A stretch of DNA of 64,000 bases from Bacteroidota bacterium (GTDB lineage: Bacteria; Bacteroidota; Bacteroidia; Bacteroidales; Paludibacteraceae): positions 1 through 64,000 of the forward strand of contig JAKIYP010000003.1 of NCBI GenBank assembly GCA_022708505.1, given 5' to 3'. Position numbers and translations under genes: made by a program. Of the stretch, positions 45,663-54,300 are shown one piece after another. Position 1 is the stretch's first letter. The number at the start of each line of letters is the position of its first letter. A model generated the notes under the pieces. It ran no database searches. It saw nothing but the letters and a program-made list of their open reading frames with translations, and was not told where the DNA came from.

Positions 45663-46700
45663 ATGCGCGAAAACACAGTCCATATTCTGATTTTACTATT
45701 CATTTCTCTTACTACTGCTCATGCTAACAGCAATTTCAACACGACAGAAGAAAGCGATACTGATAGTCATACATTTCGTGTCATGTGCTACAACATACAC
45801 CACTGCGACCCTCCATACAACACAGGTGAAGCCACCGAAATAGATACTATCATTGGTGTGATAGCCAAACAAAATCCTGACATCGTTGCCCTGCAGGAAG
45901 TAGATGTGTACACAACCCGTTCAGGAAGTAATGTGCATCAGGCGAAAGTAATTGCCGAAAGATTAGGAATGTATTATTTTTTTGCTCCAGCAATTAATTA
46001 CCAGGGAGGCAAATATGGCGTTGCAATATTATCTAAATTCCCTATATCAGAAAATAATTTACTTGAGTTACCGAGACCAGATACCAGTGGTGAAAAAAGG
46101 GTATTAGCAACCAGTAAAATCATCTTACCTAGCGGAACTGTATTTCGGTTTGGCTGTACGCATCTCGATTTAAAGACTGTAAACAGGCAAGAACAGATTA
46201 ACAAAATTAATGAAATTGCTTTAGCAGAAAATCTTCCGTTTATTGTTGCAGGCGATTTTAATGCTGTTGAAGGCTCGGTTGTTATTAACCGGCTTGATCA
46301 GGTTTTCACACGAACCTGTACCAATTGTCCCTATACCTCGCCTGCCAGGAGTCCTAAGAATGCCATTGATTACATCGCGTACAGGGATACACAAAGTAAA
46401 TTTAGCGTAACAAGTCATAAGGCTGTAAATGAAACCTATGCCTCAGACCACAGACCTATTGTAGCGGATTTCAATTACATGATGGAACCATCTGCTGTTA
46501 TCACGCCGGAATCAGTACCATTCAAAAAGTTGGGCAGAAATTTAACAACCGATAAACCAACAGACATCGTTATCTATAATCTATTGGGAGTTATCTTATT
46601 ACAACAAAAAAACGTGACATCAATAGACATTCCTACAAATATTGGCAACGGAATCTTTTTAATCTCAACAACAAGAGGAAAACAAAAAATTCAATTATAG
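45663..46700 (+). CDS. secreted endonuclease/exonuclease/phosphatase-family protein with T9SS sorting domain
   Basis: 345 residues, signal peptide about 1-21. EEP (DNase I-like) fold motifs: VMCYNIHHCD, IVALQEVD, KYGVAILSKFPI, CTHLDL, VAGDFNAVEGS and SDHRPIVADF. Residues ~285-345 are a T9SS CTD (GRNLTTDKPTDIVIYNLLG, NIGNGIFLI) closely like those of the MPE and NAGPA proteins. Substrates of the superfamily include nucleic acids, inositol phosphates, sphingomyelin and GPI-linked lipids; which applies here is unknown. First gene of its transcription unit. Confidence 0.9.
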   Translation: MRENTVHILILLFISLTTAHANSNFNTTEESDTDSHTFRVMCYNIHHCDPPYNTGEATEIDTIIGVIAKQNPDIVALQEVDVYTTRSGSNVHQAKVIAERLGMYYFFAPAINYQGGKYGVAILSKFPISENNLLELPRPDTSGEKRVLATSKIILPSGTVFRFGCTHLDLKTVNRQEQINKINEIALAENLPFIVAGDFNAVEGSVVINRLDQVFTRTCTNCPYTSPARSPKNAIDYIAYRDTQSKFSVTSHKAVNETYASDHRPIVADFNYMMEPSAVITPESVPFKKLGRNLTTDKPTDIVIYNLLGVILLQQKNVTSIDIPTNIGNGIFLISTTRGKQKIQL

Positions 46701-46723
46701 CATTGAGTATATTAAAAACAAAC

Positions 46724-48943
46724 ATGAAAAAACTTACTAATATCCTGATATTTATCTTCCTGATTGCCCTGCAAGTTGGAGCCAAAACATTAATAATCGA
46801 TGGTAAAACCTACCAGGTCGATACCATTTCCAACTTCCAGGCTGGTCCGGGCACGCAGCACATACAATTAAAATTAACAGGCGCCAGCAAATTAGATGTC
46901 TTTTTCCTGAAAGTAGACGCGAGTAATCCATATATTTCGTTTAAAGCAGGATTGGGACTCGATTCCATTTACGGCAGGGAGCGCCCCTCAACTACTGCTG
47001 CCCGCAAAAGTACGCCGGGTAAAATCTATTTTGCCGGCACCAATGCCGACTTTTTCGATGTAGATAATCCCCCCTATTACGGATATCCGCTCAGCGGGTG
47101 TGTTGTTGACAACGAAGTAGCGAGAATTCCGAATCAACGCAGAACAATTGTATTTGAAGAAGATAAAATCCCTGCAATCGGGCTCATGAGTTATACAGGA
47201 AATGTGAAATTCGGCACCTTTACCTGGACTATACATGGTGTCAATCACATCCGTGGGGCCAATCAGCTCATCCTGTTTAATCAACATAACGGTAAGGTAA
47301 CAAGAACGAATAACGATGGAACAGAAGTGTTGGTAAAACTAAAAACCGGCGAAAGCTGGGGCGTAAGCAAAGCGATAACGGCTGTTGTTCAATCGGTACA
47401 CAAAAACAAAGGTAACCTCCCTATCCCAAAAGGATATGCCGTATTGTCAGGAAACGGCACAGCAGCCGCACAATTGAACGAATTGACCACCAACGATGAG
47501 ATTCAAATTACATTAAACATGGAAATGGATGGGCGTAAATATGCAGTTTCACAGATGGTGGGTAGTGACGGCCGGATACCGATGCTGTACAATGGCAAAG
47601 TAGAAACCGGTTCCAGTGTTTGGAACGAATTGCATCCCCGTACGGCTGTGGGTTATTCGCACGACAAGCAACAGCTTATTTTCTGCGTGGTGGACGGGCG
47701 AAGCACCTCATCCGTTGGCGTAACGACCTTACAGTTAGCCCAGCTAATGAAAAGTGCAGGTGCCCATACAGCTTTCAATATGGATGGAGGTGGTTCGAGT
47801 GCCATGTATATCAAAGAATTCGGCGCGGTTAACAACACCAGCGACGGTTCCGAACGTTCGGTGGGCAACAGTTTGTATGCAGTATCATCAGCTCCGGTGT
47901 CTTCGACCATTGCCTTCATAAAACCCTATAATTCGGGTATCAGGTTAAAATCAGGCGAATCAATAACTCCGAAATTCATTGGCTATGATGCACATGGAAA
48001 CATCCTGATCAAAAGTTTAAGCAATGTGGAATTAAGTTGTTCACCGGAATTAGGAAGTTTTACTATCAATACATTCGGCACTAAAACTTACACATTCAAT
48101 GCAACCGGATCAGGAACAGGATTGATAACAGCTAAGTATATGGATATGACAACCCAAATAAAGGTGACAATAGTCAATCCAAATAAGGTAGAAAGAGTGA
48201 GCCGTATCTCGGAAGATTTTTCTTCACAAGCCTGGGATGCAGAACTCAAGCGATTAAATCCGGCTTACACTACCCTGACAGCCGGCAACCAATATACCAA
48301 TGTCAATAACATCGACTTATATTTCGATAAATATGCCTTTGAAGGAGGTTTTGTGGCAGAATCAAACAATCCGGATTGTGCTGATGGACACAGTAGCCAC
48401 AGCATTGGTGACGCAGCGATTGCCCTCCGGCTCAGGAACTCCGGCACTTCGTACCTGGAACTTCCGGAGATGGAAAATGCCGGGACCATTAGCGTGCATG
48501 TGCGCAACGGGAACAAGACTGCCGGGACTTCCATGCCTTTGCTGAAACTGGTGAATGGAAACTGGGAAAAAATTCACGATTTCAGTTTAAGAAGGAATGA
48601 CAGCTATACTGCTACATCTGTGGATGAAGTTGTAAGCTTTGACATCAACTCGCAGGAACCCATCAAACTGAAACTCGACCGGGGCGATAAGTTCATCAGC
48701 ATTTTCAAAGTGGAAGTAACCCCTTTTGGCGAAACATCTGTAAGAAACCCTGAGAGTGTTCCATTTCTGCTAACAGGAAGAACCTTACAAGTGGAGACTC
48801 CAACCATGATAAAATTATATAACCTGATGGGCATCAAGGTATTTGAAGCCTATGTTGATAATCAGATTAGCATACCCATGTCGGTTGGAAATGGCATATT
48901 TCTGTTAGGCTTTCCGGCTACTACGAAGGTGGTGATTAGATAG
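46724..48943 (+). CDS. NAGPA-type phosphodiester glycosidase with variant-B module and T9SS sorting domain
   Basis: 739 residues from ATG 46724; a TTG at 46703 lies just after the preceding stop but starts before the signal sequence. Residues ~25-390 are the phosphodiester glycosidase (N-acetylglucosamine-1-phosphodiester alpha-N-acetylglucosaminidase) domain: NADFFDV, RTAVGYSHD (306-314), CVVDGRS, LAQLMKSAGAHTAFNMDGGGS. This family cleaves the bond between a sugar and a phosphodiester. Residues ~400-485 look like an Ig-type domain, ~496-660 are a variant-B module (ISEDFSSQAWDAELKRLNPA, YLELPEMENAGTISVHVRNGN), and the rest is a CTD (GRTLQVETPTMIKLYNLMG). It begins 23 bp after the EEP stop. 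Confidence 0.9.
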   Translation: MKKLTNILIFIFLIALQVGAKTLIIDGKTYQVDTISNFQAGPGTQHIQLKLTGASKLDVFFLKVDASNPYISFKAGLGLDSIYGRERPSTTAARKSTPGKIYFAGTNADFFDVDNPPYYGYPLSGCVVDNEVARIPNQRRTIVFEEDKIPAIGLMSYTGNVKFGTFTWTIHGVNHIRGANQLILFNQHNGKVTRTNNDGTEVLVKLKTGESWGVSKAITAVVQSVHKNKGNLPIPKGYAVLSGNGTAAAQLNELTTNDEIQITLNMEMDGRKYAVSQMVGSDGRIPMLYNGKVETGSSVWNELHPRTAVGYSHDKQQLIFCVVDGRSTSSVGVTTLQLAQLMKSAGAHTAFNMDGGGSSAMYIKEFGAVNNTSDGSERSVGNSLYAVSSAPVSSTIAFIKPYNSGIRLKSGESITPKFIGYDAHGNILIKSLSNVELSCSPELGSFTINTFGTKTYTFNATGSGTGLITAKYMDMTTQIKVTIVNPNKVERVSRISEDFSSQAWDAELKRLNPAYTTLTAGNQYTNVNNIDLYFDKYAFEGGFVAESNNPDCADGHSSHSIGDAAIALRLRNSGTSYLELPEMENAGTISVHVRNGNKTAGTSMPLLKLVNGNWEKIHDFSLRRNDSYTATSVDEVVSFDINSQEPIKLKLDRGDKFISIFKVEVTPFGETSVRNPESVPFLLTGRTLQVETPTMIKLYNLMGIKVFEAYVDNQISIPMSVGNGIFLLGFPATTKVVIR

Positions 48944-48963
48944 CGACCATTACAGGTTCTCAG

Positions 48964-49123
48964 GGGGTTGCTTTGTCGGCTTCGCCTCCTCGCAATGACG
49001 GGCTCTGAACAACCCGAACCGTCGCCGCAAAACAAATTAATTAAAAAGTAATAAATATTGCGACGGCATATAATACGTTATGACATCGTCATTGCGAGGA
49101 GGCGAAGCCGACAAAGCAACCCC
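48964..49123. repeat. perfect 37-bp inverted repeat with 86-nt loop
   Basis: Left arm 48964-49000 and right arm 49087-49123 are exact reverse complements (outer end GGGGTTGCTTTGTCGGC; inner end CGCAATGACG). The loop contains a shorter second palindrome (CCGTCGC... / ...GCGACGG). The region is GC-richer than its surroundings. The phrase GTCATTGCGAGGAGGCGAAG resembles a dispersed palindromic repeat I recall from many bacterial genomes. It lies between the NAGPA and the second EEP gene and contains no gene. Confidence 0.9.
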
Positions 49124-49158
49124 TTTTACAATTACACTTTTTTATAAATAACAAACAT

Positions 49159-51609
49159 ATGATACTTCTCAAAAGAATCTCCCTCCTGCTCTGCTTTTCA
49201 TGGTTGGCTTTTCACAACCTTGCGCAGGCATCTGACACATTGCGCCTGGCCACCTACAACGTGCGGGTCGACACCAGTAGCGATACCGGAAACCGCGATT
49301 GGGACAAACGCAAAGCGCATGTGGCCGACATCATCAAGAACCTGTATCAGTTTGATATTCTCGGTGTGCAGGAATTGACAAGTTCCACGCAGCTCAACGA
49401 TCTGATGGCTTATTTATCAGACACCTACAATGTTTTTTCGAAAGGCATAGGCAACACCGCCGGGACATCGGGAACCCGCAACGCCATCATTTACAAGAAA
49501 AGCCGGCTTACCTTGCTCACCAGTGGCAGTTTCTTTCTTTCTGAAACGCCTGATGTGGCTGGTATCGGCTGGGATGCCAAACTAAACCGCATCTGTGTGT
49601 GGGCTAAAATGCTCGATAATGTCACCAACAAGCAATTTTACTTCTTTAATGCGCATTTCGACCACGTGGGTGCTGAAGCCCGTCGGCAATCGGCAAAACT
49701 GATTATCAGTAAAATTGCTGAAATTAACGGGACAGATAATTTACCGGTGTTTTTCGTGGGTGACCTGAACAGTCAGCCGGATAAAATACCCATCTCCAAC
49801 ATCATCAACGGCGGGTTAATCGACAGTCGTACCCTGCCTTTGAAGAAAAATATCTTCGGACCGGTAGGTACCACCAATGGGTGGAACAAAGATCCATCGG
49901 TACTGACCAATCGCATCGATTATGTCTTCGTAAACGACAAGGTAGATATACATGAGTATCACTGCATCACCAAAAAATATTACAGCGATGCCTATCCTTC
50001 CGACCACCTGCCGGTGATGGTAAAGGCTATCCTTACCAACAAAGTGGTGATCCCAAGAATTAAATCCAACGAGGTATTGCTGGGTGAATACACGATCACC
50101 ACCGGAGAGAATGAAAGAAAAGCAAGTAACACAGCAGCAGGACTGCAACTTTCCGAGCTGTACATCGCTCCGGGTTTACTGCAACCAACTTTTGAAAACG
50201 ATGTATTGCACCTGACCAACTGGAGTACAAGTTTCCAAATGACGGCAGGAAAGAGTGTACAGTTTTCTATCACGAAAGAGGCATCTGTTCATCAGTTTAA
50301 AGTCACCCGCGTAGACGTATCCATCCGGCATCGTGGATCCGATGGCATCGTATTGCATTACGGAACAGCCTATAATTCGGGCACCCGTACCTCCAACCTG
50401 AACACCATGCAAATCAGCAAAGATACGCTGATGACTGTGGTCATGCAGGAGGGCGTCGGCAACAATGTTACCGCGACTCCGCCAGTCACCGACAACAATC
50501 CTTTCTATCTGGCTTTCGGCACGCGTTCTGCTTTGCCTACCGACACAGTTACTGTAGATCATATCAGGGTTTATGGTATTGTAACTAAATTAGAAGAAGA
50601 TTTTTCAGCTTATGATGCCGTGGCTGTCAGTGGTGATTTAACACAGATGCCTCGAATTCCCGATGATGTATCGCTCAGCAAACAACCCGGATGGATGGCA
50701 AACAACACCTACGCCTTCAAAGCCGGAACCGGTTACATCGCCACACTCCTGCTTGGCCCTACTGCCACCGACTCAGCATTCATCACCACTCCCGCATTAG
50801 ATTTATCTCAACCATTTCTACTAAATTTCAGCTATCGCAGCAGGATGAGTAAAGATATCAATCCGGATGGCAGATTGAACGTGTATCTCAACGACAGTTT
50901 ACTGATTTGGGAAGGACAATCCACGCAAACAACCATGGAAAATGTCAGTTCAATCGCGTTTCTCGGAACAGCTGACAGCAAAATTACCTTTACTGTACCG
51001 ACAATTGCAGGTAATGAAATGATGATTGATAACGTCAGCGTGGTAAGTTCATCGCAACCGGCATTAAGCCTGCCCCTGCATCAGACCATTGATTTAGGTG
51101 TGGTTCCGTTAAACACCGGCAAAACGATTCACATTCCTGTTGTTGGCGCAAATCTCAGCCGGGAACTATCGGTTGTAATGAGTGAAGGAGCAAATTTTCA
51201 ACTTACTTCTGCTACAGAAATTGAGAAAGCCGAAGCCGAAGCCGGAACTAACATATCGGTAACTTTCAACCCTCCTTCGATGCCCGGCCTGTATGTCGAC
51301 ACCATCCTGGTTGGAACCGCGAATATGACTTCGAGGGCAATATACCTGAGAGCCGTTCATGACTATTACAATTTAACGACATCGGTTTTCGACGGACAAA
51401 TTGCCATTCATGGGAATACCATAAACATCCGGGATACAGGAATAAGTAAGGTACAACTATTCAGTTTAACAGGTATTTTACTGCGTGAAGAAAGGGGTTC
51501 AGGCGATGAAATCAATATAAATGCGCCTGGTTTTGGATGTTATATTTTGCGTATTTCCGGCAACAATAACCTGCAATATTCACGGAAAATAATGATACAA
51601 CCGTTGTGA
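49159..51609 (+). CDS. large secreted EEP-family phosphoesterase with beta-sandwich domains and T9SS sorting domain
   Basis: 816 residues, signal peptide about 1-24. EEP domain ~27-292: RLATYNVRVD, ILGVQELTSS, GTRNAIIYKK, NAHFDHVG, FVGDLNSQPDK, SDHLPVMVKA. Residues ~300-470 form a beta-rich region of unknown family. Residues ~475-640 (FSAYDAVAVSG, QPGWMANNT, LDLSQPFLLNFSYRSR) resemble choice-of-anchor/cleaved-adhesin sandwiches; ~645-740 is Ig-like; ~750-816 is the CTD. The last three units are homologous to the C-terminus of the MPE at 58180-61293. No promoter box found directly upstream; probably read through the 37-bp inverted repeat. Confidence 0.87.
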   Translation: MILLKRISLLLCFSWLAFHNLAQASDTLRLATYNVRVDTSSDTGNRDWDKRKAHVADIIKNLYQFDILGVQELTSSTQLNDLMAYLSDTYNVFSKGIGNTAGTSGTRNAIIYKKSRLTLLTSGSFFLSETPDVAGIGWDAKLNRICVWAKMLDNVTNKQFYFFNAHFDHVGAEARRQSAKLIISKIAEINGTDNLPVFFVGDLNSQPDKIPISNIINGGLIDSRTLPLKKNIFGPVGTTNGWNKDPSVLTNRIDYVFVNDKVDIHEYHCITKKYYSDAYPSDHLPVMVKAILTNKVVIPRIKSNEVLLGEYTITTGENERKASNTAAGLQLSELYIAPGLLQPTFENDVLHLTNWSTSFQMTAGKSVQFSITKEASVHQFKVTRVDVSIRHRGSDGIVLHYGTAYNSGTRTSNLNTMQISKDTLMTVVMQEGVGNNVTATPPVTDNNPFYLAFGTRSALPTDTVTVDHIRVYGIVTKLEEDFSAYDAVAVSGDLTQMPRIPDDVSLSKQPGWMANNTYAFKAGTGYIATLLLGPTATDSAFITTPALDLSQPFLLNFSYRSRMSKDINPDGRLNVYLNDSLLIWEGQSTQTTMENVSSIAFLGTADSKITFTVPTIAGNEMMIDNVSVVSSSQPALSLPLHQTIDLGVVPLNTGKTIHIPVVGANLSRELSVVMSEGANFQLTSATEIEKAEAEAGTNISVTFNPPSMPGLYVDTILVGTANMTSRAIYLRAVHDYYNLTTSVFDGQIAIHGNTINIRDTGISKVQLFSLTGILLREERGSGDEININAPGFGCYILRISGNNNLQYSRKIMIQPL

Positions 51610-51684
51610 ACATTTTTCTAAACATACCTGTTTATAGTTGCATACAGAGAATTATTATTTTATTAACATAAAACAACTATAGTT

Positions 51685-52530
51685 ATGAAACACAAATTAC
51701 TAACTTTCGCCGTATTGGCAACTTTACCCTTATTAAACATGCAGGCAGAAGAACCTGTACTACATGTATCTGAGAATTTTAGCACGCAAGCCTGGCAGGA
51801 TGCATTATCGACCAATGATCCAGCCTATGTGAAACCGGCACCGGGTGGAAACTACGGTGTGTTGACTACTGCACTGTATCAGGACAAATACAAAATGGAA
51901 GGAGCTTTTGTTACCCTGCAACTCGACAATGACAACCCTACCCTCGATTGCGCCTTATTTGCAGAAAAAAGTATTGTGCATACCGATGAGAATGGTCATG
52001 CCATTTCATTTCGCCTGAGAAATTCGGGAACATCCTACTTTGAAATGCAGGAATTGCCCAACGCGGGTGTAATCACCATTCATGCCAGAAACGGGAATAA
52101 AACGGCTACAACAACCATGAAATTGCAAAAGTATGAAATGGAAGCATGGACCGACATCCACACTTTTGATTTAAGAATGAGTAACGACTTCAGAAACACA
52201 TTTTTAGATGAAATCCTAACTTTCAACATCAACTCACCGGATCCCATCAAGCTTCGACTCAGCAGAGGCGATAAATTCATCATGCTTTTTCAGGTCGACG
52301 TAGCAGCCTATGCCCCTACCGCCGTAAAAAACCTGCAATATGCCGGATTTAACGTAAACGGAAGAACCCTGATCGCTGAAAATCCTACACAGGTTAGCAT
52401 CTACAACATGCTCGGGAAAGTGGTGCATGAAGTGTATGTTGAAAACACTGTTGAACTACCGGCAAGTGTTGGCAAAGGACTTTATATTGTCAAAGGCAAT
52501 CAGGGTGTACAAAAAATTCAGATAAAATAA
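51685..52530 (+). CDS. secreted variant-B module protein with T9SS sorting domain
   Basis: 281 residues: signal peptide 1-21, variant-B module ~25-215 (SENFSTQAWQDALSTNDPAY, YFEMQELPNAGVITIHARNGN, FLDEILTFNINSPDPIKLRL) and a T9SS CTD (GRTLIAENPTQVSIYNMLGK, SVGKGLYIVKG). No catalytic domain. With the 38740 protein it shows that the module can act alone, as expected for a binding protein. 75 bp separate it from the EEP gene; an imperfect HTCS-like box without a good -7 box is present there and is not annotated. Confidence 0.78.
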   Translation: MKHKLLTFAVLATLPLLNMQAEEPVLHVSENFSTQAWQDALSTNDPAYVKPAPGGNYGVLTTALYQDKYKMEGAFVTLQLDNDNPTLDCALFAEKSIVHTDENGHAISFRLRNSGTSYFEMQELPNAGVITIHARNGNKTATTTMKLQKYEMEAWTDIHTFDLRMSNDFRNTFLDEILTFNINSPDPIKLRLSRGDKFIMLFQVDVAAYAPTAVKNLQYAGFNVNGRTLIAENPTQVSIYNMLGKVVHEVYVENTVELPASVGKGLYIVKGNQGVQKIQIK

Positions 52531-52549
52531 TTTTTATCCTTCTGAATTG

Positions 52550-52660
52550 ATCGTTCGAACCGAACGATGCGAACCAATCGAACCGAACGTCTCGAATCAA
52601 TCGAATCGCTCGGTTCGATTCATTTGAGTGGGACGTCTCGAACGACTTGAGTGGGACGAC
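52550..52660. repeat. structured intergenic region of TCGAA/GACG words
   Basis: Contains an 8-bp hairpin (ATCGTTCG-AAC-CGAACGAT, 52550-52568), an 11-bp perfect inverted repeat (AATCGAACCGA 52576-52586 / TCGGTTCGATT 52610-52620) and a 12-bp direct repeat (TTGAGTGGGACG at 52624 and 52647). It contains no open frame. It may terminate the transcript of the 51685 gene. It ends 26 bp before the next HTCS-type promoter. Confidence 0.75.
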
Positions 52661-52685
52661 TCAAACCAATTGAAATGTTATTCTG

Positions 52686-52748
52686 AACAAAAATACAAGT
52701 ATACAGAACATTTGTACGCATCTATAAACTTTCTCCTGAATATATTTG
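52686..52748 (+). promoter_or_regulatory. HTCS-type promoter for the sulfatase/GH2/sulfatase operon
   Basis: Box1 AACAAAAATA (52686-52695), 11 bp, box2 AACATTTGTA (52707-52716), 24 bp, TATATTTG (52741-52748), 28 bp before the ATG. Confidence 0.8.
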
Positions 52749-52776
52749 CAGGTAAATAATCTAACTGCAAATACCC

Positions 52777-54255
52777 ATGAACTACAACAAAATCACGTGT
52801 TTGGGAATTAGCGCCGGATTGGCGCTGTCACCACTCCAGGCAGCTAAAAACAAGCAGGCAAACGAAAAGCCCAATGTGCTTTTCATTATCATGGATGACA
52901 TGAACGACTGGATTGGTGTGCTCGGGGGAAACAACCAGGTAAAAACACCTAACTTAGACAGACTTGCAGCACGTGGTGTTGTGTTTTCAAACGCCTATAC
53001 TGCGGTTCCGCTCTCGAATCCCTCCAGGGCAGCTTTAATGACCGGCAAACAACCGTTTGTGACCGGGATTTACAACAACCAACATGAACTGAGCAAATTT
53101 CCCGAATCGAACAACAGTCTGTTCATGCCACAGCATTTCAAAGACAACGGGTACACCACCATCATTGCAGGTAAAATCTTTCATACCAAACCTTCAGCCG
53201 ACAAAATGAAAAGCATGTGGGACGATATGAAAAATATAGATGGTGGTTACGGTCCCTGGATTAAAAACAACCAACTTCCGGAACACCTGACTCAACGCTG
53301 GACAAACTACGAAGCCTGGACGGGACCTGACACTGACTTTCCTGATGTCAGAAACTCCCAACGCATCATCGAATTTCTGGGAGAAAAACATGAGAAGCCA
53401 TTCTTTGCCGCGATGGGGTTTTACAGACCACACACTCCCTATACAGCTCCTAAAAGATATTTCGATTTATATCCGCTTGAAGAAATCAAACAACCGGCAT
53501 TGAATCCTGATGACCTCAACGATCTTCCGGAGTACGCGGTTAATAACTTCTTGAGAGACAGAAAACAGATTCAATTACTGCGGGCTGAAGGCAACTATTA
53601 CGAACAAATGTTGAGGGCATATTTAGCTTGTGTAAGTTTTGCTGATGACTATATCGGCAAAATCTTAGATGCGCTGGAGAAATCTCCTTATGCCAACAAC
53701 ACCTGCATCGTATTGGTTGGTGATAATGGATTTCATCACGGGGAAAAAGAGCACTGGGGAAAAACAACCCTATGGCGCGAAGCCAACCACGTGCCTTTTA
53801 TCATCGCACCACCCCGCCTCAAAAACAAAATTAAACCGGCTGTTTGCGAGAGTCCGGTTGGGTTAATCGACATATATCCTACCCTGGTTGACTTCTGCGG
53901 ATTATCTCCCGTAGAAAATCAGCTGGCAGGCAACAACCTGACCCCACTTTTGCATAAACCGGCTATGAAATGGGATAAAACGGCTATTTCGACTTTCCTG
54001 CCCGGCAACTTTGTGGTACACAGCAGCAACTGGAATTACATCCGGTATAAAGATGGCAGTTACGAACTGTACAACCTCACATCCGATGAAAATGAATGGG
54101 AGAATCTGGCTGACAAACCTGCCTACAAACACATCGTCGAATCGCTGAGCAAACACATCCCGACAAGCTGGTATATGGGTGCCGGAACAACTCCGGCAAG
54201 TCAAAACAAAGCACCTGCTCAAAGACGAAAACCCCGTGTAACCCGACCACTTTAA
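52777..54255 (+). CDS. S1-family sulfatase, Ser-type (iduronate-2-sulfatase-like)
   Basis: 492 residues, signal peptide about 1-22. Motif SNPSRAALMTGKQPFVTGIY starts at Ser80; metal ligands in FIIMDDMNDWIG; LVGDNGFHHGEKEHWGKTTL, with the HxxxHWGK pattern typical of iduronate-2-sulfatase and related enzymes. The family removes 2-O-sulfate from uronic acids, but regiospecificity here is inference. The basic C-terminal tail (about 475-492) has no CTD. First gene of a three-gene operon with GH2 and another sulfatase. Confidence 0.92.
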   Translation: MNYNKITCLGISAGLALSPLQAAKNKQANEKPNVLFIIMDDMNDWIGVLGGNNQVKTPNLDRLAARGVVFSNAYTAVPLSNPSRAALMTGKQPFVTGIYNNQHELSKFPESNNSLFMPQHFKDNGYTTIIAGKIFHTKPSADKMKSMWDDMKNIDGGYGPWIKNNQLPEHLTQRWTNYEAWTGPDTDFPDVRNSQRIIEFLGEKHEKPFFAAMGFYRPHTPYTAPKRYFDLYPLEEIKQPALNPDDLNDLPEYAVNNFLRDRKQIQLLRAEGNYYEQMLRAYLACVSFADDYIGKILDALEKSPYANNTCIVLVGDNGFHHGEKEHWGKTTLWREANHVPFIIAPPRLKNKIKPAVCESPVGLIDIYPTLVDFCGLSPVENQLAGNNLTPLLHKPAMKWDKTAISTFLPGNFVVHSSNWNYIRYKDGSYELYNLTSDENEWENLADKPAYKHIVESLSKHIPTSWYMGAGTTPASQNKAPAQRRKPRVTRPL

Positions 54256-54300
54256 ACAATTAAACTTTTAAATAATTAAACATAAAAACTATATATTGAA

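Noticed and set aside
51601..51684. A possible tenth HTCS-type promoter before the 51685 gene
   Set aside because: AACATACCTG stands 24 bp before TTATTTTA, but the first box is missing and the -7 box has two mismatches.
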